A stretch of 64,000 nucleotides of DNA, taken from assembly GCF_009755275.1 (NCBI RefSeq), contig NZ_WQLA01000002.1:675325-739324 (forward strand), read 5' to 3'. Under the pieces are notes generated by a model. It worked only from the letters and a program-made list of their open reading frames with translations, was not told the DNA's origin and made no database searches. This DNA is from Mucilaginibacter aquatilis (lineage in GTDB: Bacteria; Bacteroidota; Bacteroidia; Sphingobacteriales; Sphingobacteriaceae). Made by a program: the position numbers and the translations under genes. Below are positions 1 through 8,985 of this stretch, one piece after another (the first letter of the stretch is position 1; each line of letters begins with the position of its first letter).

Positions 1-1079
1 TTATGGCCGCTACACTTGCCGTAGTATCCTTTTCATGTACCGGGCCTATTATTGGTTACTTACTGGTAGAAGCTACCTCAAAAGGAGAGAGGCTTGCGCC
101 TATAATGGGTATGCTTGGTTTTTCATCGGCACTGGCAATTCCGTTTACCATATTTGCGTTGTTTCCTTCTCTGTTAAAATCACTGCCAAAATCGGGCGGA
201 TGGTTAAACAGCGTAAAGGTTGTGTTAGGCTTCCTGGAGCTGGCCTTTGCGCTTAAGTTTTTATCAGGGGTTGATTTGGCTTACCACTGGAACTGGTTTG
301 ACCGTGAAGTATTCCTGTCGTTATGGATTGCATTGGGCTTATTAATGTTTCTGTATCTTATTGGCAAAATAAAGTTTTCGCATGATAGTGATTTGCCTTA
401 CTTATCTGTTCCGCGTACGTTTATTGCCATAGGCGTATTAGCATTTACTTTATACATGGTACCTGGTTTGTGGGGCGCACCGTTAAAGGTAATTAGCGGA
501 TTTTTGCCGCCTCCGGCTACTCAGGATTTTATGTTGAGTAACGACGGAACAAGTGGTAATCAGATTGCTCAGTCCCCGGCAGTATCTATTAAACAAAAAA
601 AACATGAAAACTTGTTTACCCGTGGTAAGCATGCCGGTTTAAACGAGTGGTATGACATGGAGCAGGCTTTACAGGTTTCAAAAGAGCTGAATAAGCCCGT
701 TTTAATCGATTTTACCGGATGGTTTTGTGCTAACTGCCGTAAAATGGAGAATGAGGTTTGGAGCGATCCGCAGGTACACAAGCGTTTAGCCGAAGATTAC
801 ATATTGCTTGAGCTTTATGTAGACGAAAAGGCTGAACTGCCTAAAAATGAGCAGCATGTATCTGATTTTAGCGGAAAGACTATCAAAACAATAGGAAATA
901 AGTGGAGCGATTATGAAGCTTCGAAATTTAATGTAAATTCGCAGCCGTATTACGTAATCGTTAATGCAAAAGGCGATGTACTTGTGCCACCACAAGGCGC
1001 TAATTATAACGTTAATAATTATATTGAATTTTTAGACAGCGGCAAAGCCGCCTATGAGAAAAACAATGGCAGAGATTAA
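1..1079 (+). CDS. DsbD-like thiol:disulfide interchange protein, 3' part
   Basis: This is the C-terminal part of a DsbD-type protein that moves electrons across the inner membrane to periplasmic thioredoxin-like partners. The reading frame is open at the window edge, so the true start lies outside; the first in-frame ATG is at base 3 and is probably internal. Roughly residues 1-165 hold several hydrophobic segments of the transmembrane (CcdA-like) domain. The end is a thioredoxin-fold domain with a CANC redox pair (about residues 242-245 of the visible part, within FTGWFCANCRK). Full-length relatives have an additional N-terminal domain that cannot be seen here. The 3' end overlaps the start of pfkA by 14 bases if pfkA begins at 1066, so the two are probably co-transcribed. 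The family assignment is firm; the partner proteins are unknown. Confidence 0.9.
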   Translation, partial: MAATLAVVSFSCTGPIIGYLLVEATSKGERLAPIMGMLGFSSALAIPFTIFALFPSLLKSLPKSGGWLNSVKVVLGFLELAFALKFLSGVDLAYHWNWFDREVFLSLWIALGLLMFLYLIGKIKFSHDSDLPYLSVPRTFIAIGVLAFTLYMVPGLWGAPLKVISGFLPPPATQDFMLSNDGTSGNQIAQSPAVSIKQKKHENLFTRGKHAGLNEWYDMEQALQVSKELNKPVLIDFTGWFCANCRKMENEVWSDPQVHKRLAEDYILLELYVDEKAELPKNEQHVSDFSGKTIKTIGNKWSDYEASKFNVNSQPYYVIVNAKGDVLVPPQGANYNVNNYIEFLDSGKAAYEKNNGRD

Positions 1080-2043
1080 AAATATTGGTGTTTACACTTC
1101 GGGCGGAGATTCGCCCGGTATGAATTCGGCTATACGCGCCGTGGTACGAACGGCGTTATATTATAACCTTGAAGTAACCGGCATACGCCGTGGTTATGAA
1201 GGCATGATTACCGGCGATTTGTTTCCTATGGACAGGAAGTCAGTTGCCAACATTGTTCAACGTGGCGGTACCATTTTAAAAACTGCACGTAGTGAGGAGT
1301 TCCGTACGCCTGAAGGTCGTCAGAAAGCTTACAAGCAACTTAAACGTTACGGGGTAGATGCCCTGGTAGGTATTGGTGGTGATGGTACCTTTACCGGTGC
1401 CAAAGTGTTCAGTAACGAGTTTGGTATTCCTATTGTTGGTTTGCCGGGCACCATTGATAACGACTTACAAGGAACCGATTTTACCATTGGTTACGATACT
1501 GCTTTAAATACCGTTGTAGAGGCTGTGGATAAAATTCGTGATACGGCTGAATCACATGATCGCTTATTCATCGTTGAAGTAATGGGTCGTGACTCAGGTT
1601 TAATTGCCCTGCGTACCGGTATTGCATCAGGTGCAGAGGCTATCCTTATTCCAGAAACCAAAACTAATATTGAGGCGCTTTATCAGCGTTTAGAGCAAGG
1701 CCGTCGTGATAAATCTTCAAAAATATTAATCGTTGCCGAAGGCGATGAAGCCGGTGGCGCTTTTGAAATTGGCCGTTTAATTAAAGAGAAATACCCTAAC
1801 TATGATACCCGCGTATCGGTACTGGGTCACATGCAGCGTGGCGGTCATCCAACCTGTATGGACAGGGTTTTGGCCAGCCGTGTAGGTGTTGCAGCGGTTG
1901 AGGCGTTAATGGCTGGTCATAGCCACGAAATGATTGGTGTTATTAACGGACAAATAGCCTATACACCATTTGAAAATGCAATTAAGCATAATGCCGATAT
2001 TGACAGTAACTTGTTGAGAATCGTAGATATATTATCACTGTAA
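1066..2043 (+). CDS. pfkA: 6-phosphofructokinase, ATP type
   Basis: ATP-dependent 6-phosphofructokinase phosphorylates fructose 6-phosphate to fructose 1,6-bisphosphate in cytoplasmic glycolysis. The family motifs are all visible: GGDSPGMN near the N-terminus, GGDGTFTGA for nucleotide binding, PGTIDND with the catalytic aspartate, MGRDSG and HMQRGGHPTCMDR. About 325 residues is the normal length for the bacterial enzyme. An in-frame ATG lies upstream at 1054, but 1066 gives the usual N-terminus (MAEIKNIGVYTSGG), so I prefer it. The gene overlaps the end of the DsbD-like gene and is followed by a strong hairpin terminator. Confidence 0.96.
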   Translation: MAEIKNIGVYTSGGDSPGMNSAIRAVVRTALYYNLEVTGIRRGYEGMITGDLFPMDRKSVANIVQRGGTILKTARSEEFRTPEGRQKAYKQLKRYGVDALVGIGGDGTFTGAKVFSNEFGIPIVGLPGTIDNDLQGTDFTIGYDTALNTVVEAVDKIRDTAESHDRLFIVEVMGRDSGLIALRTGIASGAEAILIPETKTNIEALYQRLEQGRRDKSSKILIVAEGDEAGGAFEIGRLIKEKYPNYDTRVSVLGHMQRGGHPTCMDRVLASRVGVAAVEALMAGHSHEMIGVINGQIAYTPFENAIKHNADIDSNLLRIVDILSL

Positions 2044-2064
2044 ATCTCCTTTACATTAAAATAG

Positions 2065-2097
2065 AAAAGACCGTTGGCTGAGCTTACGGTCTTTTTT
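2065..2097 (+). terminator. Rho-independent terminator after pfkA
   Basis: The ten-base arm AAAAGACCGT (2065-2074) pairs perfectly with ACGGTCTTTT (2086-2095), and the hairpin runs into a T tract. It sits about 20 bases after the pfkA stop and separates pfkA from the rpsP operon. Confidence 0.88.
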
Positions 2098-2143
2098 ATT
2101 TCCAAGGGGAAGATTGTATACTAACATCTATGTTATTGCACCC

Positions 2144-2174
2144 TTGTGCTTTAAATATTTAATTTATATCTTTG
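2144..2174 (+). promoter_or_regulatory. Bacteroidota-type promoter for rpsP
   Basis: TATCTTTG at 2167-2174 matches the Bacteroidota -7 consensus TAnnTTTG, and TTG at 2144-2146 lies about 20 bases upstream, a suitable -33 position. It predicts a leader of about 55 bases before the rpsP ATG at 2232. Confidence 0.65.
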
Positions 2175-2231
2175 CGTCCCCGCAGAAATAGCTCCGGGGG
2201 AATGTTGAATACATAATCAAAGAAAAAAAGA

Positions 2232-2771
2232 ATGGCAACTAAAATCAGATTGCAAAGACACGGTAAAAAAGGAAAACCTTTTTACTACATCGTAGTGGCA
2301 GATGCACGTGCTCCACGTGACGGTCGTTTTATTGAGCGTATAGGTTCATACAACCCTAATACCAATCCGGCTACTATCGACATCAACTTCGATAAAACTT
2401 TTGAATGGGTAAGCAATGGTGCACAACCAACCGATACTTGTCGTGCTATCCTTTCTTATAAAGGTGTAATGTACAAAAAACACTTACAAGGTGGTGTTAA
2501 AAAAGGTGCATTAACTCAAGAGCAGGCTGATGCTAAATTTGCTGAATGGACTGAAAACAAATCAGGTCAAATCACTGGTAAAAAAGATAGCTTAAGTACA
2601 GCTAAAGCTGATGCACGTAAAACTGCCTTAGCTGCTGAGGCTAAAAAGAATGAAGACAGAGCTGCAGCTATTGCTGCTAAAAATGCTCCTGTAGCTGAAG
2701 AAGTAGAAGAAGCTCCGGCAACTGAAGAAGGTGCTGCAGAAGAATCAACTGAAGAAACTGCTGCTGAGTAA
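2232..2771 (+). CDS. rpsP: 30S ribosomal protein S16 with C-terminal extension
   Basis: S16 is a small-subunit ribosomal protein needed for 30S assembly. The first 85 or so residues carry the canonical fold, beginning [20 protein letters not shown] and including [21 protein letters not shown]. From about residue 90 there is a long extension that becomes rich in Ala, Glu and Lys, ending in an acidic tail. The 179-residue length is about twice that of the E. coli protein; such tails are common in Bacteroidota S16. It is the first gene of the rpsP-rimM-trmD-rplS group, but a strong hairpin directly after it should reduce read-through into rimM. Confidence 0.97.
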   Translation: MATKIRLQRHGKKGKPFYYIVVADARAPRDGRFIERIGSYNPNTNPATIDINFDKTFEWVSNGAQPTDTCRAILSYKGVMYKKHLQGGVKKGALTQEQADAKFAEWTENKSGQITGKKDSLSTAKADARKTALAAEAKKNEDRAAAIAAKNAPVAEEVEEAPATEEGAAEESTEETAAE

Positions 2772-2794
2772 TTTTAAAGTTCATCAATTTTTAC

Positions 2795-2835
2795 GCAATA
2801 GCGAAACAACCCTGTTGTTTCGCTATTGCTGTTTT
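2795..2835 (+). terminator. Strong hairpin between rpsP and rimM
   Basis: A perfect 16-bp stem pairs 2795-2810 with 2814-2829 around a three-base loop (CCT), followed by TGTTTT. It looks like a full or partial terminator, which would let the cell make more S16 than RimM and TrmD from the same promoter. Confidence 0.8.
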
Positions 2836-2859
2836 AAAAGGTTAAGTGTTTAAAGGCTT

Positions 2860-3387
2860 ATGAAAACAGAAGACTATTTCAGAATAGGTACCGTAACCAA
2901 AACCCGCGGACTTAAGGGCGAACTGCAGGTATATGTTGATTTTGACGGAGTGCAGGATATTGATTTTAAAGCCATTTTTTTTGATGTGGCCGGTAAACTG
3001 GTGCCGTACTTTGTAAGCCAGATCAAGTATCCGCAGGCTAACACCGCTTACCTTTTTTTGGAAGATGTTGACCATATTGATAAGGCAACTCCACTGGTTA
3101 AAAAAGATTTGTACCTGCCAAATGAGCTTATGCCCGAAAAGGATCCAAATGATTTTACATTGATGGATTTGGAAGGCTTTATAGCCATTGACGAAACTCA
3201 AGGCGAGCTTGGCGAAATAACGGATGTTACCGAATATCCTCAACAGGTTATTGCTACCGTGCATTATCAAAACCGCGAAGTATTATTCCCGCTTAACACG
3301 GAGTTTATTAAAGGTATTGATATGGAGGGAGGGGAAGTTTACCTTGACTTGCCCGAGGGCTTGTTAGATGTTTATTTAAACGGGTAA
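2860..3387 (+). CDS. rimM: Ribosome maturation factor RimM
   Basis: RimM helps mature the 3' domain of 16S rRNA in the 30S subunit and binds S19. The N-terminal half (about residues 1-90) is the RimM beta-barrel, starting YFRIGTVTKTRGLKGELQVY; the C-terminal half (about 100-172) is a PRC-barrel with FTLMDLEGF and the closing DLPEGLLDVYLNG. The 175-residue length is normal. It lies between rpsP and trmD, the classical order in many bacteria, with a strong hairpin in front of it. Confidence 0.95.
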   Translation: MKTEDYFRIGTVTKTRGLKGELQVYVDFDGVQDIDFKAIFFDVAGKLVPYFVSQIKYPQANTAYLFLEDVDHIDKATPLVKKDLYLPNELMPEKDPNDFTLMDLEGFIAIDETQGELGEITDVTEYPQQVIATVHYQNREVLFPLNTEFIKGIDMEGGEVYLDLPEGLLDVYLNG

Positions 3388-3441
3388 GCAGGGTTCTCTT
3401 AGTTAGTCTTTCGTGCATTCTTTATTATAAATTACATTATC

Positions 3442-4119
3442 ATGCGTTTTGACATTCTTACCGTATTGCCCGGCTTGCTTGAAAGCCCCTTTGCTCACTC
3501 AATATTACAGCGTGCGCAAAAAAAAGGTATTGCCGAAATACATGTGCATAACCTGCGCAATTATTCATCGCTTAAGCATAAAAATGTTGATGACTATCCT
3601 TACGGTGGTGGCAGCGGTATGGTAATGATGATAGAACCTTTTGCTGCCTGCATTGATAAGCTGAAAAGTGAGCGCAATTATGATGAAGTGATTTTTATGA
3701 CACCTGATGGCGTTACCCTTAACCAGGGCATTGCTAATGAGCTTTCCATTAAAGGCAACATCATTATACTTTGCGGGCATTATAAGGGTATTGATCAGCG
3801 CGTGCGAGATTTATTTGTGACTCGTGAGCTGTCTATAGGCGATTACGTACTATCAGGCGGAGAATTGCCGGCTGCGGTTTTGGTTGATGCTATAGTGAGG
3901 CTGATACCAGGTGTGCTATCTGACGAAACTTCTGCCTTATCAGATTCTTTTCAAGGTGAACTATTAGACGCGCCGGTATATACCCGGCCTGCCGATTGGA
4001 ATGGGCATCGGGTGCCCGATATTTTGTTGAGCGGTAACACTCCTGAAATTGAAAAATGGCGCTTTGAGCAATCATTGGAACGCACACGCCAGCGCCGCCC
4101 CGATTTACTGGGAGAATAG
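3442..4119 (+). CDS. trmD: tRNA (guanine-N1-)-methyltransferase TrmD
   Basis: TrmD methylates G37 next to the anticodon of several tRNAs and prevents +1 frameshifting. The sequence begins [17 protein letters not shown] and has the knotted SPOUT-type S-adenosylmethionine region, including [24 protein letters not shown] and [12 protein letters not shown]. The C-terminal segment with [19 protein letters not shown] is the tRNA-binding part. The 225-residue length fits the family. It lies 54 bases after rimM and is followed by a 200-base leader region for rplS. Confidence 0.96.
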   Translation: MRFDILTVLPGLLESPFAHSILQRAQKKGIAEIHVHNLRNYSSLKHKNVDDYPYGGGSGMVMMIEPFAACIDKLKSERNYDEVIFMTPDGVTLNQGIANELSIKGNIIILCGHYKGIDQRVRDLFVTRELSIGDYVLSGGELPAAVLVDAIVRLIPGVLSDETSALSDSFQGELLDAPVYTRPADWNGHRVPDILLSGNTPEIEKWRFEQSLERTRQRRPDLLGE

Positions 4120-4156
4120 CCTTTTTGAGGCGTAAATGCGGAGGTTTGCCAGCGCG

Positions 4157-4227
4157 TTTATTTGATGTATGTTAAGTGGTTTTACTATTTGCACATCAGT
4201 GCTTTAGAATTATATACATCAAATAAA
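4157..4227 (+). repeat. 14-bp inverted repeat in the rplS leader
   Basis: TTTATTTGATGTAT (4157-4170) is repeated as its exact complement at 4214-4227 around a 43-base loop. It lies between the trmD stop and the rplS ATG and has no T tract directly behind it, so it looks more like a leader RNA structure or a protein-binding site than a terminator. Autoregulatory leaders in front of ribosomal protein genes are a known class; assignment to one is my inference. Confidence 0.6.
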
Positions 4228-4321
4228 TTATTTTTAAAATCGTCTTTTAAAATCAAAAAAATATACCTATTATTGCAATCCGATTTTTACGGGTTGAAAA
4301 TCGCATTAAGAGCTTAAAATC

Positions 4322-4669
4322 ATGGATTTAATTAAATTTGTTGAAGAGCAGTCAGTTGAAAAAAAGCAAGTTCCTGCATTCAAATCAGGCGACACTGTAA
4401 CTGTACACTATAAAATCAGAGAGGGTAACAAAGAGCGTGTGCAGCTATACCAAGGTGTAGTTATTCAACGTAACAGCGCAGGCAGCACCGAAACCTTTAC
4501 CGTACGTAAAGTATCAAACGGTATTGGTGTTGAGCGTATTTTCCCAATTAACTCGCCAAACATCGATAAAATTGAAGTTAACAGCTTTGGTAAAGTTCGT
4601 CGCGCTAAATTATTTTACTTGCGCGCTCTTACCGGTAAAGCTGCACGTATCAAATCAAAACGCGTTTAA
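4322..4669 (+). CDS. rplS: 50S ribosomal protein L19
   Basis: L19 sits at the interface of the ribosomal subunits. The protein starts [20 protein letters not shown] and shows the conserved core [26 protein letters not shown]..., then [20 protein letters not shown] and [11 protein letters not shown]. The length of 115 residues is normal. It is last in the rpsP-rimM-trmD-rplS group, preceded by a 200-base leader with a long inverted repeat and followed by a terminator. Confidence 0.97.
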   Translation: MDLIKFVEEQSVEKKQVPAFKSGDTVTVHYKIREGNKERVQLYQGVVIQRNSAGSTETFTVRKVSNGIGVERIFPINSPNIDKIEVNSFGKVRRAKLFYLRALTGKAARIKSKRV

Positions 4670-4710
4670 TTACCGTTTTAGATTAGTAGCGTAGCTGATA
4701 CTAAAATATT

Positions 4711-4747
4711 AAAGGCCGTTTTGGAGTTTATCCGAAACGGCCTTTCT
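4711..4747 (+). terminator. Terminator after rplS
   Basis: AAAGGCCGTTT (4711-4721) pairs perfectly with AAACGGCCTTT (4735-4745). Arms ending in A and T runs make it usable from both sides, so it may also end the minus-strand operon that finishes at 4801. Confidence 0.85.
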
Positions 4748-4800
4748 CTGTTAAATTAATTCAAATACCCTTTTGCAGCAGTTAGCATAAAAGGGTGTGT

Positions 4801-5484
4801 TTAATTGAGTTTGTTCAACGTTGGTAAGGGGTAATTTCCAACCGGCACCTTGTGCGTTCCAATATGTAACTGATGCCGTTCCATTCTGTCAATCCTGTTT
4901 GTATTAACAATGTAAGACCGGTGTACTCTTGCAAACGTGCCTGGAGGTAAAAGCTCAGTTGCCTCAGTGATAGTTAAGCGGCTTGTTATGCGTTTATCGT
5001 CGTTTAAAATAAACGTTGCATAGTTCCCGGCAGCTTCTAAAAAAAGTATATCATCAAAACTTACACGTACCGTTTCATACCCTGACTTTACAAAAATGCT
5101 GCTTCCGGGTATCTTTCCAGGTTTTCGTGCTTGAAGTAAATCATTAGCCTTATGGCAGGCCTTTAAAAAACGTGTGAGCGCAAACGGTTTAAGCAGGTAA
5201 TCAACTGCATTAAGCTCATAGCTTTGCACGGCATGCTCGGCATAGGCAGTAGTAAAAATAACCAGCGGCCTAACCTGCAAACTCTCCATTAGTTCAATGC
5301 CCGATATATCGGGCATCTTGATGTCTAAAAAAAGCAAATCAACAGGGTTTTGTGCCAGGTAAGCAATAGCCTCAAAGGCATTGGTAAAACTTTCTTTGAC
5401 TGTAATAAACGGTACCTTGGCTGCATGAGCGCGTATTACTTCCAGGGCAAAGGGTTCATCATCAATAGCTATGGCGTTTATCAT
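4801..5484 (-). CDS. LytTR-family response regulator
   Basis: This two-domain regulator would be phosphorylated by the sensor kinase of the same operon and then bind DNA. The receiver domain (about residues 1-120) has the acidic pair DD at 8-9, the phosphoacceptor Asp54 in LLFLDIKMPDISG, and Lys99 in YLLKPF. The rest (about 130-227) is a LytTR DNA-binding domain with FVKSGYETVRVSFDDILFLE and FARVHRSYIVNTNRID. Its ATG follows directly on the stop codon of the TlpA-like gene with no spacer, showing one transcript. Target genes are not known; systems of this type often act near their own locus. Confidence 0.93.
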   Translation of the reverse strand: MINAIAIDDEPFALEVIRAHAAKVPFITVKESFTNAFEAIAYLAQNPVDLLFLDIKMPDISGIELMESLQVRPLVIFTTAYAEHAVQSYELNAVDYLLKPFALTRFLKACHKANDLLQARKPGKIPGSSIFVKSGYETVRVSFDDILFLEAAGNYATFILNDDKRITSRLTITEATELLPPGTFARVHRSYIVNTNRIDRMERHQLHIGTHKVPVGNYPLPTLNKLN

Positions 5485-7014
5485 TTACAGGTATTGTGCT
5501 ATTTGTTGGTATAACAGCGTTTTATTGCTCGGTCGTTTAATATCATTTATAATGGCTTTTCCGCTCTTATCAAATATAAAATAAGTTGGGTAAGAACCCT
5601 GCTTATTTTTGTCAGGCTGCAGCTCATCCCAAAACTTCTGAATATCGGCATTGCTTTTACGCAGGTGTATGCCCGTCATGTTGTTTACCATAATAAAGTC
5701 ACGCCAGTGTGCATCTTTAATATCATCGTCCATATCCAAATAGATAAAAACTACATTTTTGCCCTCAAATTGCTTTTTTAGTTCGGGCACAAAACGTAAC
5801 TCATCACGGCAGGGGCCACACCAGGTACCCCATATATCAAGGTATACTACCTTGCCTTTGTATCGGTTAACTATTTCGTATATCGAGTTTATTTTCTCGA
5901 AGCCTTCAATAATGTGTATGCCCTCGTTGCTTTTGTTGGTAACCAAAGCACTTTGCATATTAGCAATACGTGCGGCCAGTTGAGGGCGGTATTTACTTTG
6001 CGGATACAGATTAATCATTTCATCCATTAACGGCCGAGCCTCGGTAAGGTCTTTTTCAGAACATTTAGCGTTTATAAATTGTGCGAGCATTGCTTCAGCT
6101 ACAGGTTTATTATAGGTGTTTTTTACTGCTAACCAGTTTACATACAACTTACCTTTAGATTTTGCGAGTGCAATGGCATCATCGAAAGAAACATTAAAGT
6201 AGGGTACAGGCGTTGTATTGGCTTTGGCCTTATCAAGCCCTTGCATATATATTACCGCCTGCGATTCCATGTAGCCAATATAATCATCAGCAAACTGGTA
6301 AAATTGTGGCCCGGCGGGCAGTACATCGGGTTCGGGTTTAATGCTGCCGTATAGTAATTTGTATAATCCCATCAAATCGGCTTTGTTGACGTTCATAATG
6401 CCGCGCGCAAAAAAGTTGAGCCAGTTGAGGGTTTCGGTACGTATTTCCTGCGCTATGAGGCGTTTGTCGGCGGTGTTAAGTGCGGATGCCCGTACCTGAG
6501 TAACCCGTGTTTCACCTAATTTTAATTGCGGTTTAATTACCTTTTCGGTTATTTCGGCTACCGTACCTTTAGCATAGCTGTTGTTTCCACGTGTACCGGC
6601 GGCAATAAAAGCAGGTTTCTGTCCCGCATCAACCTGATACAATAGCTTATTCTCGGCAGCTATCGATCCTTTGAACGTGCTTAAAGTGGTATCAGTTGAA
6701 TTGATGGTCACCTCTAGTTGTTTTCCAGGCTTCATCATGATAGTCCACAACCTACTATGATACATCAGCGTAGCAAACTTGGTGGTACTAAGGGGAATAT
6801 CAGCCGTGAAATTTCCTTGCTTGTCTAACCGTATCTGCTTAATATTTTCATAGTAATATCCGTATAAATATGGAATATTCAACTGAATAGTGTCGGCTTG
6901 CTGCAGGTGCTCAACTTTACCGCTCAGCTTAAATTGCGCCAGGGTTTCACTTGGAGTAAGCAAAAGAGTAATGATGACGCCAATAGTTAAAGAAATTGTG
7001 ATAAGGTTTTTCAT
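5485..7014 (-). CDS. TlpA-like thioredoxin protein with large N-terminal region
   Basis: A periplasmic thiol-disulfide protein. An N-terminal signal peptide (about residues 1-26, ending near ETLAQ) leads into a region of some 340 residues without a motif I can name; the beginning resembles the DUF4369-type domain found before TlpA domains in Bacteroidota. The thioredoxin domain occupies about 375-509 with the redox pair C399-GP-C402 in IWGTWCGPCRDEL. The gene overlaps the kinase stop by four bases and touches the regulator start, so it is the middle gene of a kinase-thioredoxin-regulator operon. A role in sensing or repairing envelope redox state is an inference. Confidence 0.85.
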   Translation of the reverse strand: MKNLITISLTIGVIITLLLTPSETLAQFKLSGKVEHLQQADTIQLNIPYLYGYYYENIKQIRLDKQGNFTADIPLSTTKFATLMYHSRLWTIMMKPGKQLEVTINSTDTTLSTFKGSIAAENKLLYQVDAGQKPAFIAAGTRGNNSYAKGTVAEITEKVIKPQLKLGETRVTQVRASALNTADKRLIAQEIRTETLNWLNFFARGIMNVNKADLMGLYKLLYGSIKPEPDVLPAGPQFYQFADDYIGYMESQAVIYMQGLDKAKANTTPVPYFNVSFDDAIALAKSKGKLYVNWLAVKNTYNKPVAEAMLAQFINAKCSEKDLTEARPLMDEMINLYPQSKYRPQLAARIANMQSALVTNKSNEGIHIIEGFEKINSIYEIVNRYKGKVVYLDIWGTWCGPCRDELRFVPELKKQFEGKNVVFIYLDMDDDIKDAHWRDFIMVNNMTGIHLRKSNADIQKFWDELQPDKNKQGSYPTYFIFDKSGKAIINDIKRPSNKTLLYQQIAQYL

Positions 7015-8510
7015 TTGAGGTTAAGGGTTAAATAAATGAAAAATTCGTTTGGCTTTTGGCGTATAACCAGTTCATGCTTTTGCGGATAAAGCAGCTGCAG
7101 GCGCTGCCGTACGTTTTCAAGACCTATGCCTGAGCGAGTACTTTCAGGATCGTTGGTAGCACGTTGATGTATGCTGTTCTGCACATCAAATTGTAACGTG
7201 CCGTCGGTTATTTGCAAGTTTATGTTTATCCACGATTCTTCATTCAGGCTGATGCCATGTTTGTAAGCGTTTTCAACAAACGGGATGAGCAGCATGGGCG
7301 CTATGAAATACCCTTCGGCTTCTGCAGGCATATTAGCGGTGATATTAATAAGCGGCGAAGATGCTGTGCGCATATTTTGCAAATCAATATAGTTTTGCAG
7401 GTAATCAATTTCTTGCGTTAATGCAATGCGTTCTAAAGTGTTTTCATGCAGCATAAAGCGCATCATATCACCCAGTTTCTGTATGCCTTCACCTGTTTTT
7501 TCAGCTTTTTCGGTAAGGGCCAAACCGTAAAGGGTATTAAGCGCGTTAAATAGGAAGTGCGGATTTATCTGTGAGCGCAAAAACTGTAGATTTGCTGTTG
7601 AAGCACCTAAATCTGTTCTTAAACCGCTTAGCTCAGCCTGCAAACTTTTACGGTATTGATAAATATAAAAGCTAAGCGGAGTTATAAGAAGTAGCTGCCC
7701 AAGCCAAAACACCAGGAATGAAATTATGCGTGTTACGCCCGAGTAGGTGGCTTTGTAGGCAAATGCACCGGTGAGTGGCAAATTTATTCCAAGCGTAACC
7801 AGCAATAAGATAAACCAAAATCCCATTCGTTCGGCTCTTTTATCCCAGTATTGTGGTATAAGCCAATACATTATAACTATGTGGCAAATAAAGGCGCAAG
7901 GAACAACAAGACCAATAAAGAATGTTACGCTCACATGAGACTTTAATATAAAGCACCCAACCAGCAGTGTTGCCCACAACATTAAAAAGTAAGCTGTTTC
8001 GCGGCTTATGCGCATGCGTGTAACCGAATAAGTGTGTTGTTTATGCGCAAGCAACCAATTAATTAATTGTTTAGCTGCCTGGTAAGCCAGCAGTGCTTCG
8101 AACCAAATGGTAGCCTGAGGTAGTTTTTTAACAATTGCCCGGTAAAGCAAATCGTTATGGTAAGGAAAGCGTAATACGTAATTCACACAAAATAATGCCA
8201 TAGCCGCCACAAATGCAATTGCAATGGTAAGTATGGCTTTTCCCCATTTTTGCTTACTCAGGTAGTAATTGGGCAACATACAGGCCACCCATACAAATGA
8301 CAGGTAGTAAGCCAGGTATTCAATAATTGATGGCCATAAAAAGTTGTTGGTAAATTTAAATACGTATCCATGCTTTCTAAAAACATCTGCATCAAAAGAA
8401 TCAGCAGTAAAATAGCCGTGCATGTAGCTATCGGCGGTGTTAAGCAGCCCGAAGGTGTGAGTGAGCAGCAGCAATGTGGCTAAGGCAATTTCGAGGTGTT
8501 TGAATTTCAT
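7011..8510 (-). CDS. LytS-type sensor histidine kinase
   Basis: Membrane sensor kinase expected to phosphorylate the LytTR regulator two genes downstream. About eight hydrophobic segments fill residues 1-285, with no recognised sensor domain. The catalytic half begins near 300: His318 lies in SQINPHFLFNALNTL, the signature of the LytS/YehU kinase class, followed by an ATPase domain with IPFVENAYKHGISL and GIGLENVRQRL. The length of 499 residues is longer than the simple members because of the extended membrane region. First gene of the operon; its stop overlaps the start of the TlpA-like gene (ATGA). Confidence 0.92.
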   Translation of the reverse strand: MKFKHLEIALATLLLLTHTFGLLNTADSYMHGYFTADSFDADVFRKHGYVFKFTNNFLWPSIIEYLAYYLSFVWVACMLPNYYLSKQKWGKAILTIAIAFVAAMALFCVNYVLRFPYHNDLLYRAIVKKLPQATIWFEALLAYQAAKQLINWLLAHKQHTYSVTRMRISRETAYFLMLWATLLVGCFILKSHVSVTFFIGLVVPCAFICHIVIMYWLIPQYWDKRAERMGFWFILLLVTLGINLPLTGAFAYKATYSGVTRIISFLVFWLGQLLLITPLSFYIYQYRKSLQAELSGLRTDLGASTANLQFLRSQINPHFLFNALNTLYGLALTEKAEKTGEGIQKLGDMMRFMLHENTLERIALTQEIDYLQNYIDLQNMRTASSPLINITANMPAEAEGYFIAPMLLIPFVENAYKHGISLNEESWININLQITDGTLQFDVQNSIHQRATNDPESTRSGIGLENVRQRLQLLYPQKHELVIRQKPNEFFIYLTLNLK

Positions 8511-8594
8511 GCTGCAATCTTAACCAGCATCGTTGCCGCTTAAAAATAAATGTGACCAACCGGCCGTAAAATGTGATGAAAATGTGTGTCGGAG

Positions 8595-8828
8595 CTATTT
8601 GCCTGTTAATTTTTCCAGTTCGTTACGCGTAAGCAGGCGGCCTCCCTGCCATTGATAATGGTCGGGGTTAGTGAATTTTTCGGGGTAACGGCTGTAAAAG
8701 TCATTCGTTTTTGGTTTGCGTTTAAATAGCCGCTTAAAAGTATTAATTAAGGTTTTATTTTTTGTTTTATATGATAGCTTATAGAAGTATAAAAGACCTT
8801 CTGTATATTTTTGATTGATGCTGTGCAT
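8595..8828 (-). CDS. Small hypothetical protein, 77 residues
   Basis: I do not recognise this product. It is short, basic and hydrophilic, rich in Lys, Tyr and Asn (for example KRLFKRKPKTNDFYSRYPEK), without a signal peptide or membrane segment. It lies upstream of, and on the same strand as, the sensor kinase, ending 85 bases before the kinase ATG. No clear ribosome-binding site is visible, but that is usual here. It could be a real small protein of this lineage or a chance frame. Confidence 0.45.
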   Translation of the reverse strand: MHSINQKYTEGLLYFYKLSYKTKNKTLINTFKRLFKRKPKTNDFYSRYPEKFTNPDHYQWQGGRLLTRNELEKLTGK

Positions 8829-8985
8829 GATGAAAGGTTTATATACTCTTCATTACGTAGCGAGAATGAAAAATGCTGGGTAAGCTGGCCTTGAAATAAA
8901 TTTCACATTTTACCCAGCGTTTTGCACTTAGCTTACGTAGGGTATAATAGTAGTTGCTGCGCGCCTATTGTCATCTGTATATTTA

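Noticed and set aside
2842..3270. 142-codon minus-strand frame
   Set aside because: Antisense to rimM, which is certain.
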